DNA of 64,000 nucleotides from Streptomyces aculeolatus (lineage in GTDB: Bacteria > Actinomycetota > Actinomycetes > Streptomycetales > Streptomycetaceae). The translations under genes were made by a program, and so were the position numbers. Shown here one piece after another: positions 1 through 8,414 of this stretch. Position 1 is the first letter of the stretch; the number at the start of each line of letters is the position of its first letter. The notes under the pieces were generated by a model. That model saw nothing but the letters and a program-made list of their open reading frames with translations. It did no database searches and was not told the DNA's origin. The stretch covers positions 1 through 64,000 of the forward strand of contig NZ_JAINRD010000030.1 of assembly GCF_020400605.1 (NCBI RefSeq), given 5' to 3'.

Positions 1-521
1 CTGGCCACGGCGACTCCTCACACAACGGGGCGTTGTCAGGAGCGTCATCAAATCCCCGAGCCGGCCATCGCTTCAAACAACAATGACGCCCCGATGGACA
101 ACCCGTCGTTGTACCGGAGGACTTGCTTCGGCCCGGAGGTCGGCCTGCGGAACCGCGGCACGGGCCGCCGCGCACGATCCCGGCCCCGCTCCCCCGCCGC
201 GACCGATGACGACGGCGCCGCACCTGCGGGACAATGGCCTTTCGTTCACGTCGCAGCCTGCTTCGACCACAGTCGCTCGGATTCGGCCACGCCCGGCGGG
301 AAACCGAGCACCCCGTGGCCCGTTTACAGGTATTTTGTCCAGACCGTACGGGAGCGGATGCGCCGATCCCGGTGCCGGACAGGCAACGATTCGGACGCAT
401 CGGTCCCGGATGGGCCGATCCTTGCCTAGCCTCACGGGGTGGGGGCCGGCCGCGACGGGGGCCGTATCTCCGCGCCGTCCGAGGTGCAGAGCCGAACAGC
501 GGCTGGAGTAGCGAGTAGCGC
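1..521. other. Non-coding upstream region at left edge
   Basis: No open frame here has convincing Streptomyces coding character or a ribosome site, and frames on both strands overlap freely, so I treat the stretch as non-coding. It contains two matching inverted repeats near its left end (listed separately) and a TAGCCT hexamer at 427-432 that could be a -10 box. It ends with the GGAG at 505-508, which probably serves the phosphatase gene starting at 522. Confidence 0.5.
22..112. promoter_or_regulatory. Pair of ACAAC-N5-GTTGT inverted repeats
   Basis: Positions 22-36 read ACAAC, five bases, GTTGT; positions 98-112 repeat the same arms with the same 5-base spacer. The arms are perfect inverted repeats, and the sites are 76 bp apart, close to seven helical turns. 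This is typical geometry for a dimeric repressor binding two sites on one DNA face. The regulator and target are not known; the regulated gene may lie left of the window. Confidence 0.45.
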
Positions 522-1580
522 ATGACCGACCGGAAGTTGCCGCATCACCGCACGCTCAATGCGCTGCCGTACGCCGTCATGGGCTGCGTCGCCGTCGTGG
601 ACGTCACCGCCGGACCCGACGTCGGGTTCCTGCCCCTGGTCTCGCTCGGGCCGGCCTTCGCCGGCCTGGTCGGCAACTGGCAGCGCACGGTGTTCGTCGG
701 CGGCATCGCGCTGGTGCTGTGCGTACTGCTCGGCATCTCGGACGTGATGTTCGAGTCGCGGCGCGGCTATGTGGCCCTGCTGTCCGTCGTCGGCGTCACC
801 GTCGCCGCGCTGCTCGCGGTGCGGATGCGGCATCGCCGCGAGGAGGAGCTGGCCAGCGTGCGCTCGATCGCCGAGGTGGCGCAGCGCGTGCTGCTGCGCC
901 CGGTGCCGCGCAGCGCGGGGCGGCTGCGGGCGGCGGTCTCGTACACCTCCGCCGTGGCGGAGGCGCGGATCGGCGGCGACCTGTACGAGGTGGTGACCTC
1001 GCCGGCCGGCGTCCGGCTGATCGTCGGGGACGTACAGGGCAAGGGGCTCGAGGCGGTGGAGACGGCGGCGGTGGTGCTCAGCGCCTTCCGCGAGGCCGCG
1101 TACGACGAACCGGACCTGACGGCCGTCGGGGAGCGGCTGGAGCGGGCGCTCGACCGGCAGCTCGACGGCGAGAAGTTCGTCACCGCCATCCTCGCCGAGG
1201 TGGGCTCCGGCCAGGAGGTGACGCTGCTCAACTTCGGGCACCCGGCGCCGCTGGCCGTGCGCCAGGACGGCGACGTGCGCTATCTCGCGCCGCCGCAGCG
1301 GGCTTTACCGCTCGGTCTCGGGGAGCACGGCGTCGCCCAGCCGGAGCCGCACACGGCGGGATTCACCCCCGGAGACCAGTTGCTGTTCTACACCGACGGC
1401 GTCACCGAGGCCCGCGACCGTGCCGGGGCCTTCTACCCGCTGGAGCAGCGCGCCGGGCTGCTCAAGGACCCCGATCCGGAAGGGGCGCTGACCGCGCTGC
1501 GCCAGGACGTGATCGAGCACGTCCGGGCACCGCTGCACGACGACGCGGCGATGCTGCTGCTGCGCTACCGGGACGGCTGA
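522..1580 (+). CDS. Membrane-anchored SpoIIE-type PP2C protein phosphatase
   Basis: This 352-residue protein has three or four hydrophobic segments in about residues 13-105, then a basic linker (RMRHRREEEL) and a cytoplasmic PP2C/SpoIIE domain from about residue 130. The metal-binding acidic motifs of the family are visible: GGDLYE, VGDVQGKG, DGVTEA and DDAAML near the C-terminus. Such phosphatases dephosphorylate anti-anti-sigma (STAS) proteins in partner-switching networks that control alternative sigma factors. No STAS or kinase partner lies next to it, so its target is unknown. The ATG at 522 follows GGAG at 505-508 with a rather long 13-base gap. The gene converges with the methyltransferase. 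Confidence 0.88.
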   Translation: MTDRKLPHHRTLNALPYAVMGCVAVVDVTAGPDVGFLPLVSLGPAFAGLVGNWQRTVFVGGIALVLCVLLGISDVMFESRRGYVALLSVVGVTVAALLAVRMRHRREEELASVRSIAEVAQRVLLRPVPRSAGRLRAAVSYTSAVAEARIGGDLYEVVTSPAGVRLIVGDVQGKGLEAVETAAVVLSAFREAAYDEPDLTAVGERLERALDRQLDGEKFVTAILAEVGSGQEVTLLNFGHPAPLAVRQDGDVRYLAPPQRALPLGLGEHGVAQPEPHTAGFTPGDQLLFYTDGVTEARDRAGAFYPLEQRAGLLKDPDPEGALTALRQDVIEHVRAPLHDDAAMLLLRYRDG

Positions 1581-1587
1581 CGGCACG

Positions 1588-2391
1588 TCACCCGGTGCGG
1601 CGGACGAGCCGCAGCTCGGTCAGGTAGCGCTTGGCGATGCGCCCGCCGTGGCGTCCGTCGATCAGGCCCGCGAGGCAGGCCAGCAGCGCGTCGCGGGCCC
1701 CGGCGGGCAGCGCCCGGTGGCCGGAGTAGGTGCGCAGCAGGTTGAGGTACTCGGCGGTGGAGTACGCCGCCTCCCACTCGTAGCGGTGGAAGACCGGGGG
1801 CCCGAAGCGCTCCTCGCCGCGGAGGTCGTCGCGGTCCTCGGGGACGGCGTAGCCGGGCCGCAGGCGCAGGCCCGGCGGGGTGGCGGGGTCGAAGCGCTCG
1901 TAGCAGCCCTGCGCCGCGGCGAAGAACTCCTCGGTGCCGCCCGCCACATGGTGGGTGCGCACGGTGGCCAGCACCCCGCCGGGGCGCAGCGCGTCCGCCG
2001 ACTTCGGCACCCGGACCGCGGGGTCGACCCAGGCGAACGCGGTGGCGGCGAGCACCACGTCGAACGGCTCCGGCGGCAGCGGCCACTGCTCGAACGCCGC
2101 GTTCACGACGTCCACGCCCGGGTACCCGGCGAGGTTGCGGCGCGCCACCCGCGCCATCTCCGCGCCCAGTTCCACCGCCGTCACCCGGCAGCCGCGCCCG
2201 GCCAGCGGCACGGTCGCCTGCCCGGTGCCGCAGCCGATCTCCAGCACCCGGCAGTTGGGCCCGAGTCCGGTGGGAGCGGCGGCGGCGAGGTCGTCGTACA
2301 TCGCCGGCGGGTAGCCGGGACGGGCCCGGTCGTACAGCTCGGGCGCCTCGGTGAAAGTCTTGCGCAGCCGTTCGCGTTCGTCCTCTGTCAC
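1588..2391 (-). CDS. Class I SAM-dependent methyltransferase
   Basis: The 267-residue protein has a Rossmann-like methyltransferase core: motif I is LEIGCGTGQ at about residues 50-58, followed by the acidic VELGAEM strand that binds the SAM ribose. The N-terminal ERLRKTFTEAPELYDRARPGYP stretch is typical of the large family of uncharacterised class I methyltransferases. The substrate cannot be told from sequence. The GTG start at 2391 is preceded by AAGGTGG. It is divergent from the small membrane protein at 2466 with only 74 bp between starts, and converges with the SpoIIE phosphatase with a 7-bp gap. Confidence 0.85.
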   Translation of the reverse strand: MTEDERERLRKTFTEAPELYDRARPGYPPAMYDDLAAAAPTGLGPNCRVLEIGCGTGQATVPLAGRGCRVTAVELGAEMARVARRNLAGYPGVDVVNAAFEQWPLPPEPFDVVLAATAFAWVDPAVRVPKSADALRPGGVLATVRTHHVAGGTEEFFAAAQGCYERFDPATPPGLRLRPGYAVPEDRDDLRGEERFGPPVFHRYEWEAAYSTAEYLNLLRTYSGHRALPAGARDALLACLAGLIDGRHGGRIAKRYLTELRLVRRTG

Positions 2392-2465
2392 CGGCCCACC
2401 TTATGATCGGCTTCCTGCCCGGGCACCGTCATTTTCCCGGCACCCGCCACCGAGAGGAACGCCCC

Positions 2466-2756
2466 TTGATCCGACGCGAGAGCTACTGCGGCGGCCGGCT
2501 GGTGAAGGAGGTCGAGCAGGTGGGCGATGGCGGCGCGCCCTCCGGCTTAGCGGCGCCCGGCGCCGACGTGGCCGCGCTGTGGCTGCTGGACGGGGAGCGC
2601 GTGGAGCCCGCGGAGGCCGAGGCGTTCTGGGTGGTGTGGACGTCGGTGCGCCGGCGGCACCCGCTGGGCGAGACGGCGCGGAGCTGGCCGGTGGTCACGA
2701 TCGCGTGCGCCATCGTGCTGTGGCTGGTGACGATGGTGCTGACGCAGTTCGAATGA
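2466..2756 (+). CDS. Small tail-anchored membrane protein, unknown function
   Basis: I choose the TTG at 2466 because GAGAGGA lies just upstream (2451-2457), giving a 96-residue protein; an ATG at 2403 in the same frame has no ribosome site and lies in the divergent promoter region. The protein is soluble and acidic at first (RRESYCGGRLVKEVEQ), contains an AALWLLDGERVEPAEAEAFW segment, and ends with one hydrophobic helix (VVTIACAIVLWLVTMVL) close to the C-terminus. That layout suggests a tail-anchored inner-membrane protein. I do not recognise the family. Its neighbours give no clear hint of function. Confidence 0.6.
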   Translation: MIRRESYCGGRLVKEVEQVGDGGAPSGLAAPGADVAALWLLDGERVEPAEAEAFWVVWTSVRRRHPLGETARSWPVVTIACAIVLWLVTMVLTQFE

Positions 2757-2820
2757 GGAGTGCGGTCCGGGGCGCCGGCCCGTGCCGCGGGCGGGGCCGG
2801 CCCGTCCGTCCGGGCCCGGT

Positions 2821-3909
2821 TCAGTCGTCCTCGTCGCCTTCGTCGTCACGGTCGTCCTCCCCGTGCCGGTCGTGGTCGCCGCTGCCGGCGCCGCCCTCGC
2901 CCCGGGCGCCGTCGCCGAAGTGCTTCTCGCAGTAGGCGGCGACGGCCTTCTCGCCGCCGGCCTCGTGGACGAGGCGGTTCCAGGACCTCTCGTCACCGGG
3001 CTTCTCCTCGCCGTCGCGTACGGCGAGGAACCTCTCGCACAGCCGCTCCACCGCCTTGCCGTGCGTGCCCTGTTGCCCGTCCCGGTCGGGGCCGCCCTGG
3101 CCGGCGTCCTCGTCCCCGGTGCCGTCGGGCTGCCCGGCGCCGTCGGCTCCCCCGCCGGGCGCCGTGCCGGTGTCCGGCTCGTCGCGCCTGCCCTCGGGTC
3201 TGTCGTCCACCCGGCTGCCGCCGGCGGAGGCGGCGCCTTCGTCGGCGGTGTCGCCGGTGCGGTCCGGGTCGGTGGTGGCGGTCGGCGAGACGGCGGGTCC
3301 CGCGGACGGCTCCGGAGTTGCGGGGGACGAACGCAGCACCGCCCCGGCCGCGAGGGCGACGCCGCCGAGCACGCAGCCGGCGGCGGCGACCGCCGCGGCG
3401 GTGCGCAGGCGCCGCAGCCGCCGGGGTGTACGGCGTACGGGGGCGGGGCCCGCGGCGGCGGGCGACAGCCGCACCACGGGCTCGGCGGCCACCCGCCGCC
3501 CGGGCGGGCGCGCCTCGCGGCCGGAGCGGGCGCCTTCGGCGCCGCGGCCGTTCGCCGCCCGGCCGTTCACGGCGCGGCCGTTCACCCGGTGGCCGTTCGC
3601 GGCGTGCCCGTTCGGCGTCCGGCCGCCGACCGCATCGCCGGGCCCCGGAGCCTCCTCGGTCCCGGTGGGCTTCCCGCGCTCCGCGGCGCGGGCGGCGCGG
3701 AAGGCGGCCAGCGCCGCCTGCTCCCCCGGCAGTTCGGTGTCGAGCGCGGGGCGGCCGGCCCGGGCCGCGGTGTCGAGCAGTTCGGCCAGCCGTTCGGCGG
3801 TGTCCCGGTCGACGGGCGGCAGCGCGGCCCCGGCGTCCTCGTGCCCGCCGGCGAGCAGCCGCTCGGCCGCGCGCTGGTCGAGCCAGGTGTTCCGGTCGTC
3901 GTCGCCCAT
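2821..3909 (-). CDS. Single-pass membrane protein coupled to ECF sigma gene (possible anti-sigma)
   Basis: The start is the ATG at 3909, which overlaps the TGA of the sigma gene by one base, so translation is probably coupled. An in-frame upstream ATG would lie inside the sigma gene. The 362-residue protein has a charged N-terminal region (about 1-80), a low-complexity N-G-rich repeat (about 97-122), a basic juxtamembrane segment with many arginines, one transmembrane helix (about 170-190), and a long acidic Pro/Asp/Gly-rich outer part. The final 80 residues look more folded (ERLCERFLAVRDGEEKPGDE). Topology and coupling fit a membrane anti-sigma factor, but no zinc HxxxCxxC motif is seen, so this is inference. 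Confidence 0.65.
   Translation of the reverse strand: MGDDDRNTWLDQRAAERLLAGGHEDAGAALPPVDRDTAERLAELLDTAARAGRPALDTELPGEQAALAAFRAARAAERGKPTGTEEAPGPGDAVGGRTPNGHAANGHRVNGRAVNGRAANGRGAEGARSGREARPPGRRVAAEPVVRLSPAAAGPAPVRRTPRRLRRLRTAAAVAAAGCVLGGVALAAGAVLRSSPATPEPSAGPAVSPTATTDPDRTGDTADEGAASAGGSRVDDRPEGRRDEPDTGTAPGGGADGAGQPDGTGDEDAGQGGPDRDGQQGTHGKAVERLCERFLAVRDGEEKPGDERSWNRLVHEAGGEKAVAAYCEKHFGDGARGEGGAGSGDHDRHGEDDRDDEGDEDD
3545..3619 (-). repeat. Five tandem 15-bp units inside CDS
   Basis: Five units of 15 bp, close to cggccgttcgccgcc on the plus strand, run head to tail. They encode a five-residue period (Asn-Gly-His/Arg-x-Ala/Val) in the membrane protein of the sigma operon. The length is a multiple of three, so copy-number change would keep the frame. 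Confidence 0.75.
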
Positions 3910-4532
3910 CACATACCCCTGAGCATCCACGTGGCCGAGCAGGTCGCGTCACCCGCGGGTGCGCCGGGCGGACAGTCGTCGGCCGCGGCCTCGCCGAGCT
4001 GGTCCGCCAGCAGGCGCAGGCCGCGCAGGGCGGCGGAGCGGGCCGCGGCGGGGCTCGTGCCGAGCACGTAGGCTGCTTGCTCGTCGTCCAGCCCCACGAT
4101 CGCCCGCAGTGCGACGGCGTCGGCTTCCGCGCGGGGCAGCCAGGCGATCAGGGCAAGGCTACGCCCGCCGTCCGGCCGCTCCCGGCCGCCCTCGGGGTGG
4201 CGCGCGGGAGGCCGGCCCCGGCCGCGGCGGCGGGCCCTCCTGCCGGGGCGGTCGTGCAGCCGGGCCAGTGCGCGGGTGCGGGCGCTGCGGGCGCACCAGG
4301 CGCGAAAGCACATGGCGTCGCCGTCGAACGCGCGCAGGTCCCGGGCGATGTCCTGCCAGGCGCCCGCGGCGACCTCCTCCGCGTCGCCGTCTCCCGAGGC
4401 GTCGCCGACGAGCGTGCCGACGTAGCGGACGAGGCAGGGGTGCACCGTCCTGTACAGGTGCACGAACGCGGTCTCGTCGCCGGCCTGTGCGGCGCGTATC
4501 GCCTCCGGGAACCCTGCGTCAGCCTCTGCCAT
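3909..4532 (-). CDS. ECF-type RNA polymerase sigma factor
   Basis: The 207-residue protein fits a two-domain ECF sigma factor. Region 2 spans about residues 10-85 (AAQAGDETAFVHLYRTVHPCLVRYVG and the RAWCARSARTRAL end). A linker rich in Arg/Gly follows, then region 4 at about 125-185, with the ALRAIVGLDDEQAAYVLG and SPAAARSAALRGLRLL helices that would read the -35 element. It would direct RNA polymerase to a small stress or envelope regulon. The gene is the first of a two-gene unit whose second member is a membrane protein starting inside its stop codon. The linker is unusually Arg-rich (RRARRRGRGRPP). Confidence 0.8.
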   Translation of the reverse strand: MAEADAGFPEAIRAAQAGDETAFVHLYRTVHPCLVRYVGTLVGDASGDGDAEEVAAGAWQDIARDLRAFDGDAMCFRAWCARSARTRALARLHDRPGRRARRRGRGRPPARHPEGGRERPDGGRSLALIAWLPRAEADAVALRAIVGLDDEQAAYVLGTSPAAARSAALRGLRLLADQLGEAAADDCPPGAPAGDATCSATWMLRGM

Positions 4533-4777
4533 GCCGGGTCAGCCCGCCCGCGGCCGCTCGGCCGGGCGCATACAAAGCGGGTCCATTCGGTATGCACCCC
4601 CCAGGTGCCGGTTTATCGGGAGGCCGACCACACGCCTTCGCTGTCCGCCCGTGCGGAAGAGCACGCTACGGCCCGCCGCGGGATCGCGTCCAGTCCGCGG
4701 ACACGGGCCCACACGCCTTGGGACGTAAGGGAGTTCTTGCACCGAATGGGTCGGGTCCGCGGCTGTCGCCCGGATGA

Positions 4778-5401
4778 TCACCGATCTTCGTCCGGGCGTC
4801 CGCGGCCGGCGCCGAGGCCGTCGAGGAGCTGGCGTACGAGGGTGGGCGCGAGGCCGTCGGCGAGCGCGGCGTGGCCGAAGAGCAGCCGGTGGTAGACGGG
4901 CGCGAAGAGCTGGTCGACGGCGGCGGGTACGTCGGTGTCCGGCCGCAGCACGCCGCGCGCCACGGCGTCGTCGAGCAGCCGGGCGCAGGCGGCCCGGCGC
5001 GGGCGCACCCACCGCTCGTCGAGCGCCGCACGGACGTCGGGGTCGGCCTGGGCGGCGGCGACGATGTCGGCGACCAGAGGGCCGGCGGCCGTGTCGCGGA
5101 AGGCCCGGACGAGCGCGCCGACCTCGGCGGCGAGGTCGCCGGCGAGGCTCCCGTCGCCCGCGGGTGCGGCGAGGGCGTCGCCGGCGGCGTGCGCCAGACT
5201 GTCGAGCATCACGTGCCCGCGCGTGGGCCACCACTTGTAGACCGTCGACTTGCTGACCCGGGCACGGGCGGCGATCGCCTCCATGGTGACCGCCTGCACC
5301 CCGCCGGAGACCAGCAGCCCGGTCGCGGCGTCGAGCACCGCGGCCCTGGCCCGCTCGCTGCGCGGACGGCCCCGCGCGCGCGGCCCACCCGTTTCGCCCA
5401 T
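4778..5401 (-). CDS. TetR-family transcriptional repressor
   Basis: The open frame continues far upstream antisense to neighbouring genes, but the real start is the ATG at 5401 (MGETGGPRARGRPRS), giving the usual 207 residues. The N-terminal HTH is at about residues 20-65 (TMEAIAARARVSKSTVYKWW). The C-terminal half is a helical ligand-binding domain of the TetR_C_11 type (LFAPVYHRLLFGHA). Sixty bases separate it from the divergent aldo/keto reductase, so it probably represses that gene and itself. The inducer is unknown, perhaps an aldehyde or ketone substrate. Confidence 0.88.
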   Translation of the reverse strand: MGETGGPRARGRPRSERARAAVLDAATGLLVSGGVQAVTMEAIAARARVSKSTVYKWWPTRGHVMLDSLAHAAGDALAAPAGDGSLAGDLAAEVGALVRAFRDTAAGPLVADIVAAAQADPDVRAALDERWVRPRRAACARLLDDAVARGVLRPDTDVPAAVDQLFAPVYHRLLFGHAALADGLAPTLVRQLLDGLGAGRGRPDEDR

Positions 5402-5461
5402 GGCAGCCTCCGGCCTCCGCCTTATACTGAACGCACCGTACGATAAAGGGAAGGAGCACGT
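5402..5461. promoter_or_regulatory. Shared TetR / reductase promoter
   Basis: This 60-bp divergent spacer contains TATACT at 5423-5428 as a good -10 box for the reductase. An imperfect palindrome around CGTACG (5437-5442) is a candidate TetR operator, and AAGGAG at 5451-5456 is the ribosome site for the GTG at 5462. Confidence 0.5.
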
Positions 5462-6292
5462 GTGACCACCGTCCCGGTCCGCAGGCTCAACGACGGTACG
5501 AAGCTCCCCGCCCTCGGCCTCGGCACGTATCCGATGGACGACGCGCAGGCCGAGCGGGCGGTCGCCACCGCCCTGGAGACCGGCTACCGGCTGGTCGACA
5601 CCGCGCTCAACTACGGCAACGAGACGGGCACCGGCCGCGGCATCGTCCGCAGCGGGGTGCCGCGCCAGGACGTCGTCGTCACCACCAAGCTCCCCGGCCG
5701 CCACCACGGCTACGAACAGACGCTCGCCTCCTTCGAGGAGTCCCGCAAGCGGCTGGGCGTGGGCTATGTCGACCTGTACCTGATCCACTGGCCGCTGCCG
5801 CGCGTGGACCTGTACACCGACTCCTGGCGGGCGATGATCAGGCTGCGCGAGGAGGACCTCGTGCGCTCCATCGGGGTCTCCAACTTCACCGTCGCCCAAC
5901 TGGACCGGCTGGAGCACGAGACCGGCGTGCTGCCGGCGGTCAACCAGATCGAGCTGCACCCCCACTTCCCGCAGGAGGAGCTGCGCTCGTACCACGCCGA
6001 GAAGGGCATCGCCACGGAGAGCTGGAGCCCGCTGGGCCGCGGCACCGACGTGCTGGCCGACCCGGCGATCGCCCGGGTGGCCGAGGCGCACGGTGTGACG
6101 CCTGCCCAGGCGGTGCTGCGCTGGCACACGCAGCTCGACGCCGTGCCCATCCCCAAGTCCGCGGACCCCGAACGGCAGCGCGAGAACCTCGACGTCTTCG
6201 GCTTCGAGCTGTCGGCCGCCGAGATGGCCACGGTCGCCGGCCGCCCGCAGCGGCGGGTGGGCGGCGACCCGGACGTGCACGAGGAGTTGTGA
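5462..6292 (+). CDS. Aldo/keto reductase
   Basis: The 276-residue protein is a standard-length aldo/keto reductase of the 2,5-diketo-gluconate reductase-like group. The catalytic tetrad can be read: Asp and Tyr in VDTALNYGNE, Lys in VTTKLPG, His in YLIHWPLP. The C-terminal NADPH-binding segment PIPKSADPERQRENL is present. It reduces aldehydes or ketones in the cytoplasm with NADPH; the natural substrate is not evident. The GTG start at 5462 has AAGGAG six bases upstream. The divergent TetR gene is the likely regulator, and the dehydrogenase at 6351 follows closely and may be co-transcribed. Confidence 0.9.
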   Translation: MTTVPVRRLNDGTKLPALGLGTYPMDDAQAERAVATALETGYRLVDTALNYGNETGTGRGIVRSGVPRQDVVVTTKLPGRHHGYEQTLASFEESRKRLGVGYVDLYLIHWPLPRVDLYTDSWRAMIRLREEDLVRSIGVSNFTVAQLDRLEHETGVLPAVNQIELHPHFPQEELRSYHAEKGIATESWSPLGRGTDVLADPAIARVAEAHGVTPAQAVLRWHTQLDAVPIPKSADPERQRENLDVFGFELSAAEMATVAGRPQRRVGGDPDVHEEL

Positions 6293-6350
6293 ACCGCGGC
6301 GCGCCGGATGCGGCGCCGCGCTGCCGAGCGACAACAGAGGAGTCCGCAGG

Positions 6351-7238
6351 GTGAGAGCAGCAGTGCTGGGAACGGGCGTGATGGGCGCGGGCATGGCGCG
6401 CTCCCTGCTTCGCGGCGGCGTCGAGGTGACGGTGTGGAACCGCACGCCGGAGCGTGCGCAACCGCTCGCCGCAGACGGCGCGCGGGTCGCACCGAGCGCG
6501 GCGGAGGCCGTGCGGGACGCGGACGCGGTGCTGATCGCGCTGTACGACGCGGCGGCGGTGCTCGGCGTCCTCGGCGACGCGCTGCCGGAGTCGGCGGAGG
6601 ACGCCGTATGGGTGCAGTCGGCGACGATCGGCACCGACGCGACGCGCCGGGCCGCCGAGCTGGCCGCCGTGGCGGGCCGCACGCTGGTGGAGGCCATGCT
6701 GCTGGGCACGAAGCAGCCCGCGGAGACGGGCCGGCTGACGCTGCTGACCGCGGGCGACCCGGCGGTCTTCACCCGGATCGAGCCGGTGACCGCGGCCATC
6801 TCGGTGAAGTCGGTGTGGGCCGGGCCTGAGGTCGGCGCGGGCACGGCGCTGAAGCTGGCGTGCAACGCCTGGATCACCTCGATCACGGCGGCGTCGGCAC
6901 AGTCGCTGGCCCTGGCCGGGGCGCTCGGGCTGGACCCGACGCTGTTCCTCGCGGCCATCGACGGCTCGCCGTCGGACTGCCGGTACGCGCACGCGAAGGG
7001 CGCGGGGATGCTCGCGGGAGCGTTCGAGCCGCAGTTCGCGCTCGATGGCGCCCTGAAGGACATCGACCTGATCGACACGGCGGCCCGGGGCGCGGGCGTC
7101 GACGTCACCCTCCTGGGCGCGCTGCGCAGGCTGTACGGGGAGGCGTCACTTGCGGGGCACGGCGGCGACGACATGAGCGCGGTGTACACGAGCTTCGCGG
7201 ACGCGGGCGGCGGTACGCCCCCGGGCGGCACGGCCTGA
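6351..7238 (+). CDS. NAD(P)-dependent beta-hydroxyacid dehydrogenase-family oxidoreductase
   Basis: The 295-residue protein begins with the nucleotide-binding loop VLGTGVMGAGMA and a basic NRTPERA after beta-2, which suggests NADPH preference. The family's catalytic lysine lies in LKLACNAW (about residue 170). The C-terminal helical domain has DGSPSDCRYAHAKGAGML and LDGALKDIDLID, as in 3-hydroxyisobutyrate dehydrogenase and glyoxylate/succinic semialdehyde reductase relatives. Its substrate is probably a small 3-hydroxy acid or aldehyde. The GTG start at 6351 follows GAGGAG about ten bases upstream. It lies 58 bp after the aldo/keto reductase and may form one unit with it. Confidence 0.85.
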   Translation: MRAAVLGTGVMGAGMARSLLRGGVEVTVWNRTPERAQPLAADGARVAPSAAEAVRDADAVLIALYDAAAVLGVLGDALPESAEDAVWVQSATIGTDATRRAAELAAVAGRTLVEAMLLGTKQPAETGRLTLLTAGDPAVFTRIEPVTAAISVKSVWAGPEVGAGTALKLACNAWITSITAASAQSLALAGALGLDPTLFLAAIDGSPSDCRYAHAKGAGMLAGAFEPQFALDGALKDIDLIDTAARGAGVDVTLLGALRRLYGEASLAGHGGDDMSAVYTSFADAGGGTPPGGTA

Positions 7239-7254
7239 GACGGCGGTGGCGGCG

Positions 7255-7290
7255 GGCGGTACGGAGCCGGGCGGCCGGCCCCGTACCGCC
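7255..7290. terminator. Bidirectional terminator hairpin
   Basis: A perfect 10-bp stem, GGCGGTACGG (7255-7264) with CCGTACCGCC (7281-7290), encloses a GC-rich loop. It sits between two converging genes, so it can end transcription from both sides. Confidence 0.65.
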
Positions 7291-7307
7291 GGACGGGCGT
7301 GCCGCGC

Positions 7308-8381
7308 TCAGTGCCTCCCGGGGGCACCGCCGCCGTAGACGGTGGCCTCCTTCGCGGTGTCGGCGACACCGTTCTCGCCGTTGAAGAAGCGCTGCCCCCA
7401 GTCCGTCAGCGCGGCCGGGTCGAAGTTCACCGTCATGTCGAGGTACTCGACCCCGCCGCCGTTGCCGCTGTACGACCAGCCCAGGTAGCCGAGGCCCAGC
7501 TCCTCGGCGAGGCGCATGACGGCGTCCTCGTCGGGGTTGCCGTCGGAGTGGTCGTGCCCGAACTCGCCGACGGCGATGGGCAGTCCGGCATCGGTGAAGG
7601 ACGTCAGGTAGTCCTCGATCTCCGCGGCGGTGTCGTAGACGCCGTACATGTGGATCGAGAAGAGGGTGTCGCCCTGCGGGTCGGAGCCGGCGACTGCCTG
7701 CGCGTTGGTGCGCATCGTGTGCGTCCAGTCCTGGCCCCAGTTGGGGGCGTCCACCATCAGGGTGTGCTGGAGGCCCGCGCCGCGCAGCTTGCCGATGGCG
7801 CCCTGGGTGTCGGCGGTCCACCGCTCGTAGCCCTGGTTGCCGTGCGGCTCGTTGCCGAGGTTGACGATGACGTAGTCCTCCTGGCCGACGAGGGCGTCGC
7901 GGACGCTGATCCAGTAGTCGGCGGCGCGGTCGAGCGAGACGGCGGCGCCCTCCTCGCCGTAGCCGGTGGTGTCGTGGACCTCCAGCACGCAGATGAGGCG
8001 GTTCGCCTTGCACTGACTGACAACGTTGTCGACGTCAGCGGTCTCGCTGCGCGGCCAGCGGTCGCCCGTGGACAGCACCACGCGCACGCTGTTCGCGCCC
8101 AGTTGCTTGATCTCGCGCAGGGAGTCCAGCTCGCCGGTGTACCAGGCGTGCGGGTGGTTCACGCCGCGCAGGACGAAGTCGTTGCCGTTGCCCTCCAGGA
8201 GCCGGCCGCCCTCGGTGTGCAGCCCGGTGGCCGCGGCGGGCTCGGCCCCGGCGCCCGGGCCGAACCCGGCGACGGCGGCGGCGAGCCCGAGCAGGGCGGC
8301 GAGCAGGACGCGGCCGGCCCGCGGCCGGCCGCGCCGGCGGCGTCCGCGAGCGGTGGGGGGTGTGGTTCTCGGTGCGCTCAT
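7308..8381 (-). CDS. Secreted glycoside hydrolase family 5 (mannanase/endoglucanase-like)
   Basis: The start is the ATG at 8381 with GAGGAG upstream; a longer frame would begin inside the operator. The 357-residue precursor has an Arg-rich n-region, a hydrophobic core (VLLAALLGLAAAVAGF) and an Ala-x-Ala cleavage region near residue 45, so it is exported. The catalytic TIM barrel begins at LRGVNHPHAWY. The acid/base Glu is in NLGNEPHGN and the nucleophile Glu in VGEFGH, as in GH5. The pattern resembles bacterial subfamily-8 beta-mannanases, but cellulase activity is possible. No carbohydrate-binding module follows. A perfect CebR box overlaps its promoter, so cello-oligosaccharides probably induce it. 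Confidence 0.88.
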   Translation of the reverse strand: MSAPRTTPPTARGRRRRGRPRAGRVLLAALLGLAAAVAGFGPGAGAEPAAATGLHTEGGRLLEGNGNDFVLRGVNHPHAWYTGELDSLREIKQLGANSVRVVLSTGDRWPRSETADVDNVVSQCKANRLICVLEVHDTTGYGEEGAAVSLDRAADYWISVRDALVGQEDYVIVNLGNEPHGNQGYERWTADTQGAIGKLRGAGLQHTLMVDAPNWGQDWTHTMRTNAQAVAGSDPQGDTLFSIHMYGVYDTAAEIEDYLTSFTDAGLPIAVGEFGHDHSDGNPDEDAVMRLAEELGLGYLGWSYSGNGGGVEYLDMTVNFDPAALTDWGQRFFNGENGVADTAKEATVYGGGAPGRH

Positions 8382-8414
8382 GTGCGGCTCCTCGCAAGTC
8401 GGTTGACGTATACA

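Noticed and set aside
73..518. Several small open frames in the left-end region
   Set aside because: All overlap on both strands, lack ribosome sites and encode Arg/Pro-rich strings.
4778..7369. Giant 863-residue minus-strand frame containing the TetR repressor
   Set aside because: Only the last 207 residues carry TetR features. The rest is antisense to the aldo/keto reductase and dehydrogenase genes and has no coding character.
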